A stretch of 64,000 nucleotides of DNA from Faucicola sp041855445. Lineage in GTDB: Bacteria > Pseudomonadota > Gammaproteobacteria > Pseudomonadales > Moraxellaceae. The stretch lies in NCBI GenBank assembly GCA_041855445.1, contig JBHAEG010000021.1, positions 1 through 64,000 of the forward strand, written 5' to 3'. Positions 35,823 through 44,613 of this stretch are shown piece after piece (the first letter of the stretch is position 1; the number at the start of each line of letters is the position of its first letter). The notes under the pieces are model-generated. The model did not search any database. It was not told the DNA's origin and was given only the letters and a program-made list of their open reading frames with translations. The position numbers and the translations under genes are program-made.

Positions 35823-37964
35823 ATGCCATTATCAAATCAACAATCTTTACATAAATTACATTTAGTTGAGTTTCATCAACTTGCGATTGAACGTTTAAAA
35901 ACCACTTTTGATGATGCTCTTGCAAATGGGCAAGCATTTTTAGATATGCTAAACGATGAACCATCTGTAAAAACTAGTCAGCAGGCAATTAATGATATTA
36001 TTGCTTTTGACCATGTTAATCAATCGTTAGATAGAGCTTGGGGCTTATTGTCTCATCTAAACAGTGTTAATAGTACCGAAAATATTCGAGAATTACATCA
36101 TCAATTATTGCCATTATTGTCAGCATATGGCACTCAAGTTGGGCAACACCCGATTTTATTTAGTCGTTATCAGCAAGTTGTTCAGGATAAAGAATTTTTT
36201 GATAAACTCGAACCTGCCCGCCAGCGTGCCTTAACTTTAGCATTACAAAGTTTTGAACTGTCAGGCATTGCCTTAGCTGATGACAAAAAACAACAATTTG
36301 CCCAATTGGTTAGCGAGTTGGCAAGCTTATCAGCAAAATTTTCTGATAACGTATTAGATGCTACACAAAGTTATTTTTTACCATTAACTGAACAACAGTT
36401 ATCAGGATTACCAGAAACGGCTTTAGCAATGTTGGCAGAAGCGGGTAAACATTATCAAGATAAACTGGAAAAATCAAACATGGATAACACATTGCCAACA
36501 CCATATGTGGCAACGTTAGACATTCCTGTTTATCTTGCGATAATGACATATGCCGAAGACCGTAACTTGCGTGAAACCTTATATCGTGCCTATGTGACGA
36601 GGGCATCAGAATGTAGCGAACAGCCACAATTTAATAATGCTGATATTATGGCAAATATTTTATATAAACGCCAACAAAAGGCAGAATTATTAAGTTTTGC
36701 TAATTTTGCTGAATTATCTTTAGCCACTAAAATGGCAGATAATGTCGCAACGGTTGAGAAGTTTTTACGCAATTTGGCAGAAAAAGCCCGTCCTTTTGCC
36801 AAACAGGATTTACGTCAATTACAAACCGAAGGTTTGGCATTTGATATAGATGAGATTAAACCTTGGGATACAGCGTTTTTAGCAGAAAAAGTGAAACAGC
36901 GTAAATTTAGTTTATCACAAGAGGAAATTCGTCCATATTTTCCACTGCCAAAAGTGATTGAAGGTTTATTTTCAATTGTTCAGCGTTTATATGGGGTAAA
37001 AGTGGTCGATTGTACTCAAAAAACTCAACGCTGGCATGAAGATGTTCATTTTTATCAGATATTTAATGAAGATAATCAGTTAATCGGTGGTTTTTATTTT
37101 GATTTATATGCTCGTCAAGGTAAACGAGGCGGTGCTTGGATGAGTGGCTTTCAGGCACGTTATCATCATGCTCCAAGTGGTCATGAACAGTTACCTGTCT
37201 GTTTTATGGTGGCAAATTTTAGTCCAGCTTTAAATGGTAAACCAAGTTTATTGACGCATGATGAAGTGCTAACATTATTTCATGAATTTGGTCATGGATT
37301 ACATCATTTATTAACAGAAATTAATATTAGTGATGTGGCTGGTGTAAATGGGGTAGAATGGGACGCCGTTGAATTACCTAGTCAATTTATGGAAAACTGG
37401 GCATGGCACGCTGAAGGCATTGCATTAATCAGTTCACATGTAGAAACAGGAAAAAGTTTGCCCAATGATAAATTACAAGCCTTATTAAATGCAAAAAATT
37501 TTCAAAATGGTATGCAGACATTACGTCAAATAGAATTTGCCTTGTTTGATTTATTGTTGCACGCCAAAGTTCCTGCCCCAGATTATCAAGGTATTTTACA
37601 ATTATTAGACCAAGTACGAGCCGACATCGCTATTTTACCAAGTACCGATTATAATCGTTTTGCCAATGGTTTTAGTCATATTTTTGCAGGTGGATATGCA
37701 GCTGGTTATTATTCATATAAATGGGCAGAGTTGTTGTCAGCCGATGCGTTTAGTAAATTTGAAGAAGAAGGTATTTTTAATCCCGAAACAGGTCGGACAT
37801 TTCGTGAACAAATTTTAGCCAAAGGCGGTAGCCAACCTGCCAAAGTAAGTTTTGAAGCGTTTCGAGGTCGTGAAGCCAATATTGATGCGTTATTACGTCA
37901 TAGCGGTTTTTATAAAGAATTGTTAAGCGATGATAGCGATAATCAAAATACCCAATCATGGTAA
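35823..37964 (+). CDS. prlC: Oligopeptidase A
   Basis: M3-family zinc metallopeptidase of the cytoplasm that degrades oligopeptides and cleaved signal peptides. About 713 residues from ATG 35823. The zinc-binding HEFGH sits at 487-491 in LFHEFGHGLHHLL, with the third ligand Glu in GVEWDAVELPSQFMENW about 25-30 residues later. Other landmarks: GGFYFDLYARQGKRGGAWM and HIFAGGYAAGYYSYKWAE. The frame opens at 35742 inside nagZ; the ATG at 35823 starts the family-like sequence and is preferred. Confidence 0.93.
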   Translation: MPLSNQQSLHKLHLVEFHQLAIERLKTTFDDALANGQAFLDMLNDEPSVKTSQQAINDIIAFDHVNQSLDRAWGLLSHLNSVNSTENIRELHHQLLPLLSAYGTQVGQHPILFSRYQQVVQDKEFFDKLEPARQRALTLALQSFELSGIALADDKKQQFAQLVSELASLSAKFSDNVLDATQSYFLPLTEQQLSGLPETALAMLAEAGKHYQDKLEKSNMDNTLPTPYVATLDIPVYLAIMTYAEDRNLRETLYRAYVTRASECSEQPQFNNADIMANILYKRQQKAELLSFANFAELSLATKMADNVATVEKFLRNLAEKARPFAKQDLRQLQTEGLAFDIDEIKPWDTAFLAEKVKQRKFSLSQEEIRPYFPLPKVIEGLFSIVQRLYGVKVVDCTQKTQRWHEDVHFYQIFNEDNQLIGGFYFDLYARQGKRGGAWMSGFQARYHHAPSGHEQLPVCFMVANFSPALNGKPSLLTHDEVLTLFHEFGHGLHHLLTEINISDVAGVNGVEWDAVELPSQFMENWAWHAEGIALISSHVETGKSLPNDKLQALLNAKNFQNGMQTLRQIEFALFDLLLHAKVPAPDYQGILQLLDQVRADIAILPSTDYNRFANGFSHIFAGGYAAGYYSYKWAELLSADAFSKFEEEGIFNPETGRTFREQILAKGGSQPAKVSFEAFRGREANIDALLRHSGFYKELLSDDSDNQNTQSW

Positions 37965-37984
37965 AACTTTTAACATAATACAAC

Positions 37985-38015
37985 TTTGTAAGCTAAGATT
38001 AGCTTAGCTTACAAA
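37985..38015 (+). terminator. Hairpin after prlC
   Basis: TTTGTAAGCTAAG (37985-37997) pairs perfectly with CTTAGCTTACAAA (38003-38015), 13 bp with a 5-nt loop, 20 nt past prlC. No T-run follows, so it may be an attenuator or processing stem before yheV. Confidence 0.55.
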
Positions 38016-38052
38016 ATCATTAGTTAATATACAATAATAGGAATGAATTATT

Positions 38053-38280
38053 ATGCGTTACCAATCTAATCGTCCAAAGCGTCAATTTTTGGCAGGTGTA
38101 AAATGTCCAAAATGTGAAAATGTGGATAAAATCGTGCATATTCAAATTTTTGAACCCATCGCTGATGAATATATCGAATGTATTATTTGTGGGCATACAG
38201 AACGCCGTCCTACGCCAAATGACTTACCTAAAACCAATAATGCTATGATTGACGAAATTCAGCCAGTCGTATTTAAATAA
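38053..38280 (+). CDS. yheV: YheV-type zinc-ribbon protein
   Basis: A 75-residue protein of the YheV family. It has two CxxC knuckles typical of a zinc ribbon: CPKC in GVKCPKCEN (about 25-28) and CIIC in YIECIICGHTE (about 53-56). The function is unknown. AGGAATGAATT before the ATG is a good start. Its place straight after prlC is a common gammaproteobacterial arrangement. Confidence 0.85.
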   Translation: MRYQSNRPKRQFLAGVKCPKCENVDKIVHIQIFEPIADEYIECIICGHTERRPTPNDLPKTNNAMIDEIQPVVFK

Positions 38281-38479
38281 ACTCGATAATTGTATATATT
38301 TCATCAGTAAAATATTCTTAAAAATAATCTTTTTGCATTCTAACCCATAATTATTTGACTTAATCCTAAAAAAATTTATTTTTTATCTGCTTTACGCTAC
38401 TATTGGACTGAATATTGCAAATGATTACTAAACATTTCTAGGTCAAATTCTCACAAACTTTTGAAATGAGTAAAATTAC

Positions 38480-40108
38480 ATGATGAAGCCATTAGACAAT
38501 CAAACTGCTAATTTAGACACGAATACTCAAAATTTTTCCGTGCCTTCACAAAACACAGATAACCATGCTATCAATACTTCATTTCTGGATAAAGAACTTG
38601 AAACTTTAGATTTTGACTTTGATATTGATAGTAAAAATCTTGATATGTCAAAAGATTTGGAAAATTTTAACTTTGCTAGTGAGGCAGTTGAATTACAATT
38701 AGATACCAGTAAAGACGTTGTCTTGCCAACACAAGCTTTGCCAGATTTTACCAATCATTCAGACAACAGCTTATCTGCAACAAATTTTGAAACCGCTCAA
38801 ACATTCAATGATACGTTTGATAAAGATACTAATAATGCTGACTTTTTTTTACATTTAGCGAAAACACCAATTGCAGTGGAGCCTGAAACTTCGACATCTA
38901 TTCCAGATAATCTGAGTCAATCAACATCAATCAACAATGACACAGATGATATTCCTGTACTAGATGATATCGCATTAACAACAGCGACTGTAGCAACAGG
39001 TTTGGCAAGTGCAGGCATTGCAACAACCGCCTCGACATCAACACCCAAACAAAAACCTGCTAAGAAAAAAGGTTTATTTGATTTTAGTTTTGGCAAAGCA
39101 AAAGTAAAAAAACCAGCGAATAATGCAACGGGCAGTTCAACATCACCTGCCCAAGCTAAAGCCAAAAAAAGTTTATTTAGTTTGTTTAAAAAAGCGGATA
39201 AAAAAACTGCTGAAAAAACCAGCTTATCTGAGAAGCAGTCAAAAGATTTATTGACATCATCAACTAAAAAGCCTGCAAAAAAATTGAGTGATTTTTTCAA
39301 AAAAGCTGATAAAAGTTCAGATAAACAATCATCTGTACAAACGCAAACTGAAGCGGAGAAAGCAGGTGTTGAGCCAATCATTACCAATCAAGCATCAAAT
39401 ACAAAATTGACTGATTTATTAACTGGCTCTAAATCCCAAAAAGATAAACCAAGTCTAACAAAATCATCACAGGCAACGACAGGTAAAAAATTTACAGATT
39501 TTTTCACCAGTAAAAAAACAAAACCAACCAATCAGGGTAATCCATCGTCATCAATCTTTGCAAAATCATCTAATGCAAATGCTGGACAAAATAGTAAAAA
39601 ACTATCGTTTGCAAAAAATAATAAAATGCTGATACCAGCTTTAGCCGTATTAATTGTTGGTGCTGTTTTAGCATTTTGGTTTTTATCGCAGGAAAGTACG
39701 CCTGAGCCTACCCCATCAGCTCCGATTGCGACTGCACCAGCTCCACAACCTACCCCGACATCTGCTCCAGCCCCTGTGCCACCTGCACCAGATAATGCAA
39801 GTGCAACGACTGTACCTGCTGAACCCACCCCAACAACACCAAGTGTTGCACCAGATAATGCAAGTGCAACTAATAACACGATTAAACCAGAGGAAATTTT
39901 GACCACAGAATTACCACAAAATGACACAATTGCCAAAGAAGAAATGGATAAGTTAATAGAGCAAAGCAAACAACTTGCCGAGCAAGAGGCATTGATGGAA
40001 CAACAGCTAAAAATGATGAATGAATTAAGTAGTAAAAAAGAAGAACGTATAGCATTGCTTGAAAAACAAATTGCTCAGCTTGAAGCTCAACAAAAACAGT
40101 CTCAATAG
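38480..40108 (+). CDS. Single-span membrane protein with repeated Lys/Phe motif, unknown function
   Basis: A 542-residue protein not recognised. Order: an acidic, Asp/Asn/Ser-rich first 150 residues; a helical Ala/Thr stretch (about 165-185); then five or six copies of a short Lys-flanked motif: KKKGLFDFSFGK (about 195), KKSLFSLFKKADK (about 229), KKLSDFFKKADK (about 268), KLTDLLTGSK (about 309), KKFTDFFTSKK (about 336), KKLSFAKNN (about 373). One membrane span (about 383-403, MLIPALAVLIVGAVLAFWFL) follows, then a Pro/Ala/Thr linker and a coiled coil of Glu/Gln/Lys to the end. No signal peptide at the N-terminus, so the motif region is probably cytoplasmic and the coiled coil periplasmic. The next gene starts 10 nt after its stop. 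Confidence 0.6.
   Translation: MMKPLDNQTANLDTNTQNFSVPSQNTDNHAINTSFLDKELETLDFDFDIDSKNLDMSKDLENFNFASEAVELQLDTSKDVVLPTQALPDFTNHSDNSLSATNFETAQTFNDTFDKDTNNADFFLHLAKTPIAVEPETSTSIPDNLSQSTSINNDTDDIPVLDDIALTTATVATGLASAGIATTASTSTPKQKPAKKKGLFDFSFGKAKVKKPANNATGSSTSPAQAKAKKSLFSLFKKADKKTAEKTSLSEKQSKDLLTSSTKKPAKKLSDFFKKADKSSDKQSSVQTQTEAEKAGVEPIITNQASNTKLTDLLTGSKSQKDKPSLTKSSQATTGKKFTDFFTSKKTKPTNQGNPSSSIFAKSSNANAGQNSKKLSFAKNNKMLIPALAVLIVGAVLAFWFLSQESTPEPTPSAPIATAPAPQPTPTSAPAPVPPAPDNASATTVPAEPTPTTPSVAPDNASATNNTIKPEEILTTELPQNDTIAKEEMDKLIEQSKQLAEQEALMEQQLKMMNELSSKKEERIALLEKQIAQLEAQQKQSQ
39785..39870 (+). repeat. Pair of 23-bp direct repeats inside the Lys/Phe-motif gene
   Basis: The 23 bases at 39785-39807 recur exactly at 39848-39870, 63 bases (21 codons) apart. 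They encode the two APDNASAT segments of the Pro/Ala/Thr linker. The exact identity suggests recent slippage or expansion. Confidence 0.8.
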
Positions 40109-40118
40109 TAGGTAAAAA

Positions 40119-40619
40119 ATGTTGCAATTGGCAGATAAAAAAACACTTTTTCAAGACCGTTATCAAGGGCTAATTCTACCTGTTGCAACATCAGGAATTC
40201 ATCGTCATCGGTTGTTACTAAAAGCTCAGACACTGTTTCCAGACCATCATTCTAATTATCAAGATGCTTGCCGTTCTGCTCAATTTCATACTGGCGATAT
40301 CATGTTGTTTCAGCCTCAACGTGATTTAGCAGGTATTGGCGTTGGAGGTTCATTGTTTAAACCTAAATATATTGTTGATATGGCGGTGACGAATTATGCA
40401 GAATATGCACCCAAGTTAAGTTATATTGAAGATACATTGCGAAAGTTGCAACCATTGTTACTAAATTGGGGGCGTTATCAGGGTATTCGGCGAGTAGCTT
40501 TATTAGCCGTTGATGAGTTATTTTTACCTGATAATAGTGATTTTTCATCAGATATTTTACCATTGCTAGAAGAATATTTAACGCCAGTTCATGCCTTGAC
40601 GGTGCATATTTATCGTTAA
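40119..40619 (+). CDS. Degenerate DarG-like macro-domain protein
   Basis: A 166-residue protein whose order of motifs follows the DarG-type macro domain (ADP-ribosyl-thymidine hydrolase of DarTG toxin-antitoxin systems): FPDHHSNYQDACRSAQFHTGDIMLF aligns in style with the FP-N-x-x-Y-x-x-xCK-x-G-x-x-x-G-x-m-xVF block (residues about 38-62), PKYIVDMAVTNYAEYAPKLSYIEDTL with P-x-YIiNFPTKxHWR-x-x-S-x-x-x-IE-x-GL, and GIRRVALLAVDE with GIRSIAIP. The catalytic loops are lost: no MGKGIA after the first strand and no GCGLGGL loop. So the fold is inferred to be kept and ADP-ribose hydrolysis lost. It has AGGTAAAAA before its ATG and starts 10 nt after the Lys/Phe-motif gene. No darT is nearby. Confidence 0.6.
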   Translation: MLQLADKKTLFQDRYQGLILPVATSGIHRHRLLLKAQTLFPDHHSNYQDACRSAQFHTGDIMLFQPQRDLAGIGVGGSLFKPKYIVDMAVTNYAEYAPKLSYIEDTLRKLQPLLLNWGRYQGIRRVALLAVDELFLPDNSDFSSDILPLLEEYLTPVHALTVHIYR

Positions 40620-40706
40620 TTTATCTATTAAATTTGCTATCATATATTTGTACGTTATAATAATGAAGGTTTTTTAGTAAAATTTTATTAGAATTAAGGA
40701 GTTGTC

Positions 40707-41834
40707 ATGCCTGCATTACGCACAGATATTGACCCTGATGGGTTATTAGAATATTCGGTTGTTTATACTGACCGTGCCTTAAATCATATGTCACAAAAGT
40801 TTCAACAGGTAATGCGTGATTTATCAGCTAGCCTAAAAGCGGTTTATCATGCAGATGCAGTAGCAATTGTGTCAGGTTCGGGTACATTTGCGATGGAGGC
40901 AGTTGCTCGTCAATTGGCGACTAATCAAAAAGTGCTGGTTATTCGTAATGGTTGGTTTAGTTATCGTTGGACGCAAATTTTGGAAAAAGGCAATATTAGC
41001 CAAGATGTAACCGTTTTGACCGCACAATCGAACGGTGATAAACAGCCATTTGCTCCTATTGCGATTGAAACGGCTGTTGCTACTATTTTGGCGGAAAAGC
41101 CAGCGATTGTATTTGCTCCACACGTTGAAACAGCTTCAGGTATGATTTTACCAAATGACTATATTAAACAATTAAGCGAGGCGGTGCATCAAGTTGGTGG
41201 TTTATTGGTAATTGACTGTATTGCATCAGGTTGTGTATGGTTAGATATGCAGGCATTGGGTATTGATGTGTTGATTTCTGCACCACAAAAAGGCTGGAGT
41301 AGTACGCCATGTGCTGGATTGGTGATGATGAGTGAGAACGCTGTTAAACGTGTTGAAACCACCGAAGCCACAAGTTTTAGTTGTGATTTAAAACAATGGC
41401 TAACCATCATGAGAGCCTATGAAAACGGTGGTCATGCCTATCATGCTACCATGCCAACAGATAGTTTGCTGGCATTTCGTGATACATTAAAAGAGGCAGA
41501 AGCGATTGGTTTAGAAAATTTACGCCAAGCCCAATGGCAATTGGGTGAAAAAATTCGCAAGCTTTTGACGGATAAAGGTTTTGTTAGTGTGTCAGCAGAA
41601 GGTTATCAAGCACCTGCTGTGGTGGTGTGTTATACCGAACGTGATGATATTCATAAAGGCAGTGCATTTATTGCAGAAGGTTTACAAATCGCTGCTGGTG
41701 TACCATTAAAATGTGGTGAGCCTGAGAGTTTTAAAACATTTCGTTTAGGATTGTTTGGTTTAGATAAATTGGCTGATATTGACGGTACAGTTAGCCGTTT
41801 TGAAAAGGCGTTAAATGCTATATTAAGTAAATAA
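40707..41834 (+). CDS. Class V aminotransferase (alanine/serine-glyoxylate type)
   Basis: Pyridoxal-phosphate enzyme of the small class V aminotransferase family, similar to alanine- or serine-glyoxylate transaminases. The 375-residue protein has GSGTFAMEAVARQLA (about 56), LVIDCIASGCVWLDMQALGIDVLISA (about 165-190) with the PLP-binding Asp, and the Schiff-base Lys in SAPQKGWSSTPCAG (about 194). AAGGAG lies before the ATG. Substrate not decided. It is a single gene closed by a strong terminator. Confidence 0.83.
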   Translation: MPALRTDIDPDGLLEYSVVYTDRALNHMSQKFQQVMRDLSASLKAVYHADAVAIVSGSGTFAMEAVARQLATNQKVLVIRNGWFSYRWTQILEKGNISQDVTVLTAQSNGDKQPFAPIAIETAVATILAEKPAIVFAPHVETASGMILPNDYIKQLSEAVHQVGGLLVIDCIASGCVWLDMQALGIDVLISAPQKGWSSTPCAGLVMMSENAVKRVETTEATSFSCDLKQWLTIMRAYENGGHAYHATMPTDSLLAFRDTLKEAEAIGLENLRQAQWQLGEKIRKLLTDKGFVSVSAEGYQAPAVVVCYTERDDIHKGSAFIAEGLQIAAGVPLKCGEPESFKTFRLGLFGLDKLADIDGTVSRFEKALNAILSK

Positions 41835-41864
41835 TCATTAAAATAGATAAATTAGCATATATGA

Positions 41865-41900
41865 TAAGCTAGAGTTTATAAATTCTAGCTTATTTTTTTA
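41865..41900 (+). terminator. Intrinsic terminator of the aminotransferase gene
   Basis: ATAAGCTAGA (41865-41874) pairs with TCTAGCTTAT (41885-41894), 10 bp perfect, followed by six T. It lies 31 nt past the stop. Confidence 0.85.
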
Positions 41901-41902
41901 TC

Positions 41903-41934
41903 AAACAAATCTCAATAAGATGAGATTTGTTTGC
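41903..41934. terminator. Second hairpin between convergent genes
   Basis: CAAACAAATCTCA (41903-41915) pairs perfectly with TGAGATTTGTTTG (41922-41934), a 13-bp stem with a 6-nt loop, just past the stop of the minus-strand OmpA-domain gene. No T-run follows on that strand, so it is a candidate transcript-end stem only. Confidence 0.55.
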
Positions 41935-41963
41935 TTAATCAACGTTTGCCAGTTTAATAAAGT

Positions 41964-43694
41964 TTAGTTTGCTTTTTTGTCGGCGTTCGCTTTATCAGTG
42001 TTTGTATCAACTTCAATAATAAATACCTCAACACGGCGACCTTCTTGGTTTTTACCTTTTGCACCAACGCTATCTTGTGGTTTTACTAATTGTAATTGAG
42101 CTTCAGGTACGCCATTTTGTACCAAGAAAGCTTTCACCGCTTCTGCACGAGCTCTTGATAATTTTTCATTCGCTGCTTTGTTACCTGTGCTATCAGTAAA
42201 ACCACTGATACCTAAGGTTTTGCCTTGTTGAGCGGCGGCTAAAATTTCTTTAGCTTTTTCTAATGCGTCAGGTGCAACTTCTGATTTTGCAGTTGCAAAG
42301 TAGAATTTTAATTTACCATTTTCAAAATGAACGGTTGGTTCAGTGACTAGAACGACTTTTTCAGGCTCTTTGTTGTCTGTTGCTGGGGTTGCACCATTAG
42401 CGTTAGCATTAGTACCATCAGTAGCACCCGCTCCATTTGCTCCATCAGTGGTGTTAGCATTAGCATTGGTACCGTCAGTGGTTGCTCCTGTTGCTGGTGT
42501 TGTACCATTAGCATTAGCATTCGTGGCATTGGTGCCGTCAGTAGCACCTGTGGCATTAGCTGGGTCGGTAGCTGGTGTGCCTGTTGCTCCTGTACCGTCA
42601 GTGGTTGAGGTAGGTTGTTCAGCATTTGGATTAGCTGTCAAATTAATAGTGAAATCTGGGAATAATGCTTGTAAATCTTTGGCTAATTTTTCACCATCGG
42701 CAGGATTTGCTGTAGTAACGTTGATGTTTTTACCTGATAGATTAACTTCTGCATTTGGGGTTTCTTTGACTAATGCCAATATTTTATTAAGTTGGTCATC
42801 ATTAATCGCTAATTCTTTACCATAGCTGGTATCAACATTAACATTACAGCTTTTTTCTGTGCCAAAAATACGGCTAATTAATGAAGAGATTTTGCCTTTT
42901 AATGTATCGTCACCAACTGTTGCAGTACAGTCAGCTAATTTTTTATCAGCATCAGTTTTTAATGTTAATGTAGGAGCGGTTAAATTTGCGTTTTGTGTTG
43001 GTTCACTGCTGGTTTGTTGTTGTGTTTGTGCACTTGGTGGGGTAGCAACAGGTTCAGTTGGGGTGTTTTGGCAGGCTCGCAACATTGCCCATGCTAATGC
43101 ACCTAAGATGATTAAACCAATAATTGGTAAAAAGGATTTTTTTGCTTGGCTATCTGTTTCACGTTGCATGGTTGGGGCGGTTGATGATGGCGTGCCAATG
43201 ACATCAGTTTCTTTTTTCATGGTAGAAACTTTGCCATTTAAACCACCAATATTTAAATTAATCGCTTCTAATATCGCAACAGGGATAAAACCTAATGCCC
43301 AGTTTGGAATAAAACCTACTAACGAAGATAGATGATTTTTTAAAAATACAGGTAATGAGCTTGTACCAGCTAGACTGCGTAATTCATTTAATATTAATGG
43401 TGCCCCACGTGTTGCTAATGAGCCTGCTTGTTGCTCTGTGGTATTAAAATTGGTGGCAAGTTCTTTAATCAAACTCTCTCGTTGTTCTATTTTGGGAAAT
43501 AGACGTTCAAAAAAGCTAGGGTCATCATTAGCAACGCTAACATTTTCAAAGTCTTTATAGACTTTTTCGTCAGCGAGTCGGGCAGTCGTTAATGCGTAAA
43601 ACTTTTCTAATAAATTCACTTGATTATTTTCTTGGGAATTACTGCCCAATAAAATAGGGGTGATGGTACGATTGAGATGCTCGATAATGTTCAT
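41964..43694 (-). CDS. Membrane-anchored OmpA-domain protein with DUF937-like N-terminus
   Basis: A 576-residue envelope protein. Order: a DUF937-like helical region (about 25-155; SLATRGAPLILNELRSLAG), one membrane span (about 190-207, SFLPIIGLIILGALAWAML), a periplasmic alpha/beta region (about 245-345), a Gly/Thr/Asn/Ala-rich repetitive linker (about 363-438), and a C-terminal OmpA-like peptidoglycan-binding domain (about 445-565) with ISGFTDSTGNKAANEKLSRARAEAV and QEGRRVEVFI, holding the Asp and Arg that grip diaminopimelate. It probably ties the inner membrane to the cell wall. GGAGGC precedes the ATG. Confidence 0.78.
   Translation of the reverse strand: MNIIEHLNRTITPILLGSNSQENNQVNLLEKFYALTTARLADEKVYKDFENVSVANDDPSFFERLFPKIEQRESLIKELATNFNTTEQQAGSLATRGAPLILNELRSLAGTSSLPVFLKNHLSSLVGFIPNWALGFIPVAILEAINLNIGGLNGKVSTMKKETDVIGTPSSTAPTMQRETDSQAKKSFLPIIGLIILGALAWAMLRACQNTPTEPVATPPSAQTQQQTSSEPTQNANLTAPTLTLKTDADKKLADCTATVGDDTLKGKISSLISRIFGTEKSCNVNVDTSYGKELAINDDQLNKILALVKETPNAEVNLSGKNINVTTANPADGEKLAKDLQALFPDFTINLTANPNAEQPTSTTDGTGATGTPATDPANATGATDGTNATNANANGTTPATGATTDGTNANANTTDGANGAGATDGTNANANGATPATDNKEPEKVVLVTEPTVHFENGKLKFYFATAKSEVAPDALEKAKEILAAAQQGKTLGISGFTDSTGNKAANEKLSRARAEAVKAFLVQNGVPEAQLQLVKPQDSVGAKGKNQEGRRVEVFIIEVDTNTDKANADKKAN
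42381..42606 (-). repeat. Imperfect tandem repeats encoding the Gly/Asn/Thr/Ala linker
   Basis: Units built around ACxGACGGTACxAATGCTAA (minus strand) recur about six times with intervening Gly/Thr/Ala codons, giving DGTNANAN repeats in the OmpA-domain protein. Copy number is likely to vary between strains. Confidence 0.75.
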
Positions 43695-43974
43695 TGAGTT
43701 TGCCTCCTAAATAGCAATACTGTAGTTATTTTGTGTGGCAATAAAAAAATAGGTATTATCAATTTTGCTATTACTACCCACTTCTATTTATCACAATTAG
43801 TTAAAACTTTCTTTACACAATCCTATTATAGTAACTCTTGCGTAATTATTCTGTTACATTTTATGACATATTCGTATTTCGTTCAATAATATCTATAAAT
43901 GATAGAAAAATTCCAGATTTTTATGAAATTTTAGGTTATAGTGAAGGTTTATTTTGGCAAGATAAGAATTGAAT

Positions 43975-44598
43975 ATGTTGTTATTATCCAATCATACTTT
44001 GTTGATTATTTTGATTACAGTTGCAATAAGCTTTTGGGCATGGCAGTCGCCTAAAGTAATGCAACGTTTAATCTTTTATCCGCCTGCAGTGCAACGTGGT
44101 CAAGTGGATAGATTTTTTGCACATGGGTTTATTCATGCTGATGGTATGCACTTGTTTTTTAATATGTTTACTTTGTATTCGTTTGGGCAGGCTATCCAAA
44201 AGTTGTATATTGCTAATTTAGGTACATTAGGATTTATTTTGTTTTATCTTGCTAGTATTGTGGTGGCAATTATTCCAAGTTATTTAAAAAATAAAAATAA
44301 TGCCAATTATGCAGGATTAGGGGCATCAGGTGGGGTGTCTGCGGTAATTTTTGCCTTTATTTTGTTAGACCCTTGGAGTACGTTATTATTTTTCTTTATT
44401 CCCATTTCTGCGATTATTTTTGCGGTGTTATATGTTGCCTACAGTGTTTACGCTGACAGACGTGGCGGAAGTAATATTAATCATTCTGCCCATTTAGTCG
44501 GTGGAGCATTTGGGGTGGTGGCAACATTGATAATGGAACCACGGATTGTGCCACATTTTTTTCAAGCACTATTACAACCTAAGTTTTTAAGTTTTTAA
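43975..44598 (+). CDS. Rhomboid-family intramembrane serine protease
   Basis: Six-span membrane protein that cuts substrates within the bilayer. The 207-residue protein has the family HADGMHLFFNMFTLYSFG block (oxyanion and loop 1 side), the catalytic Ser118 in GLGASGGVSAVIF and the catalytic His in HSAHLVGGAFGV (about 172). The frame starts at a TTG at 43969; ATG 43975 two codons later is the likely start. No extra domain. Substrate unknown. Followed after 15 nt by a phosphoesterase gene. Confidence 0.87.
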   Translation: MLLLSNHTLLIILITVAISFWAWQSPKVMQRLIFYPPAVQRGQVDRFFAHGFIHADGMHLFFNMFTLYSFGQAIQKLYIANLGTLGFILFYLASIVVAIIPSYLKNKNNANYAGLGASGGVSAVIFAFILLDPWSTLLFFFIPISAIIFAVLYVAYSVYADRRGGSNINHSAHLVGGAFGVVATLIMEPRIVPHFFQALLQPKFLSF

Positions 44599-44613
44599 AT
44601 CTGGGAGTATGTT

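Noticed and set aside
38917..39969. Minus-strand frames inside the Lys/Phe-motif gene
   Set aside because: Low-complexity shadows; no ribosome site or family match.
40119..40619. Complete DarTG toxin-antitoxin module
   Set aside because: No DarT-type ADP-ribosyltransferase is in the flanks, and the macro-like protein lacks its catalytic loops.
42381..42606. CRISPR array
   Set aside because: The repeats are coding, short and lack unique spacers.
42343..43335. Two long plus-strand frames rich in Val/Ala/Pro
   Set aside because: They lie opposite the repetitive OmpA-domain gene and arise from its low-complexity linker.
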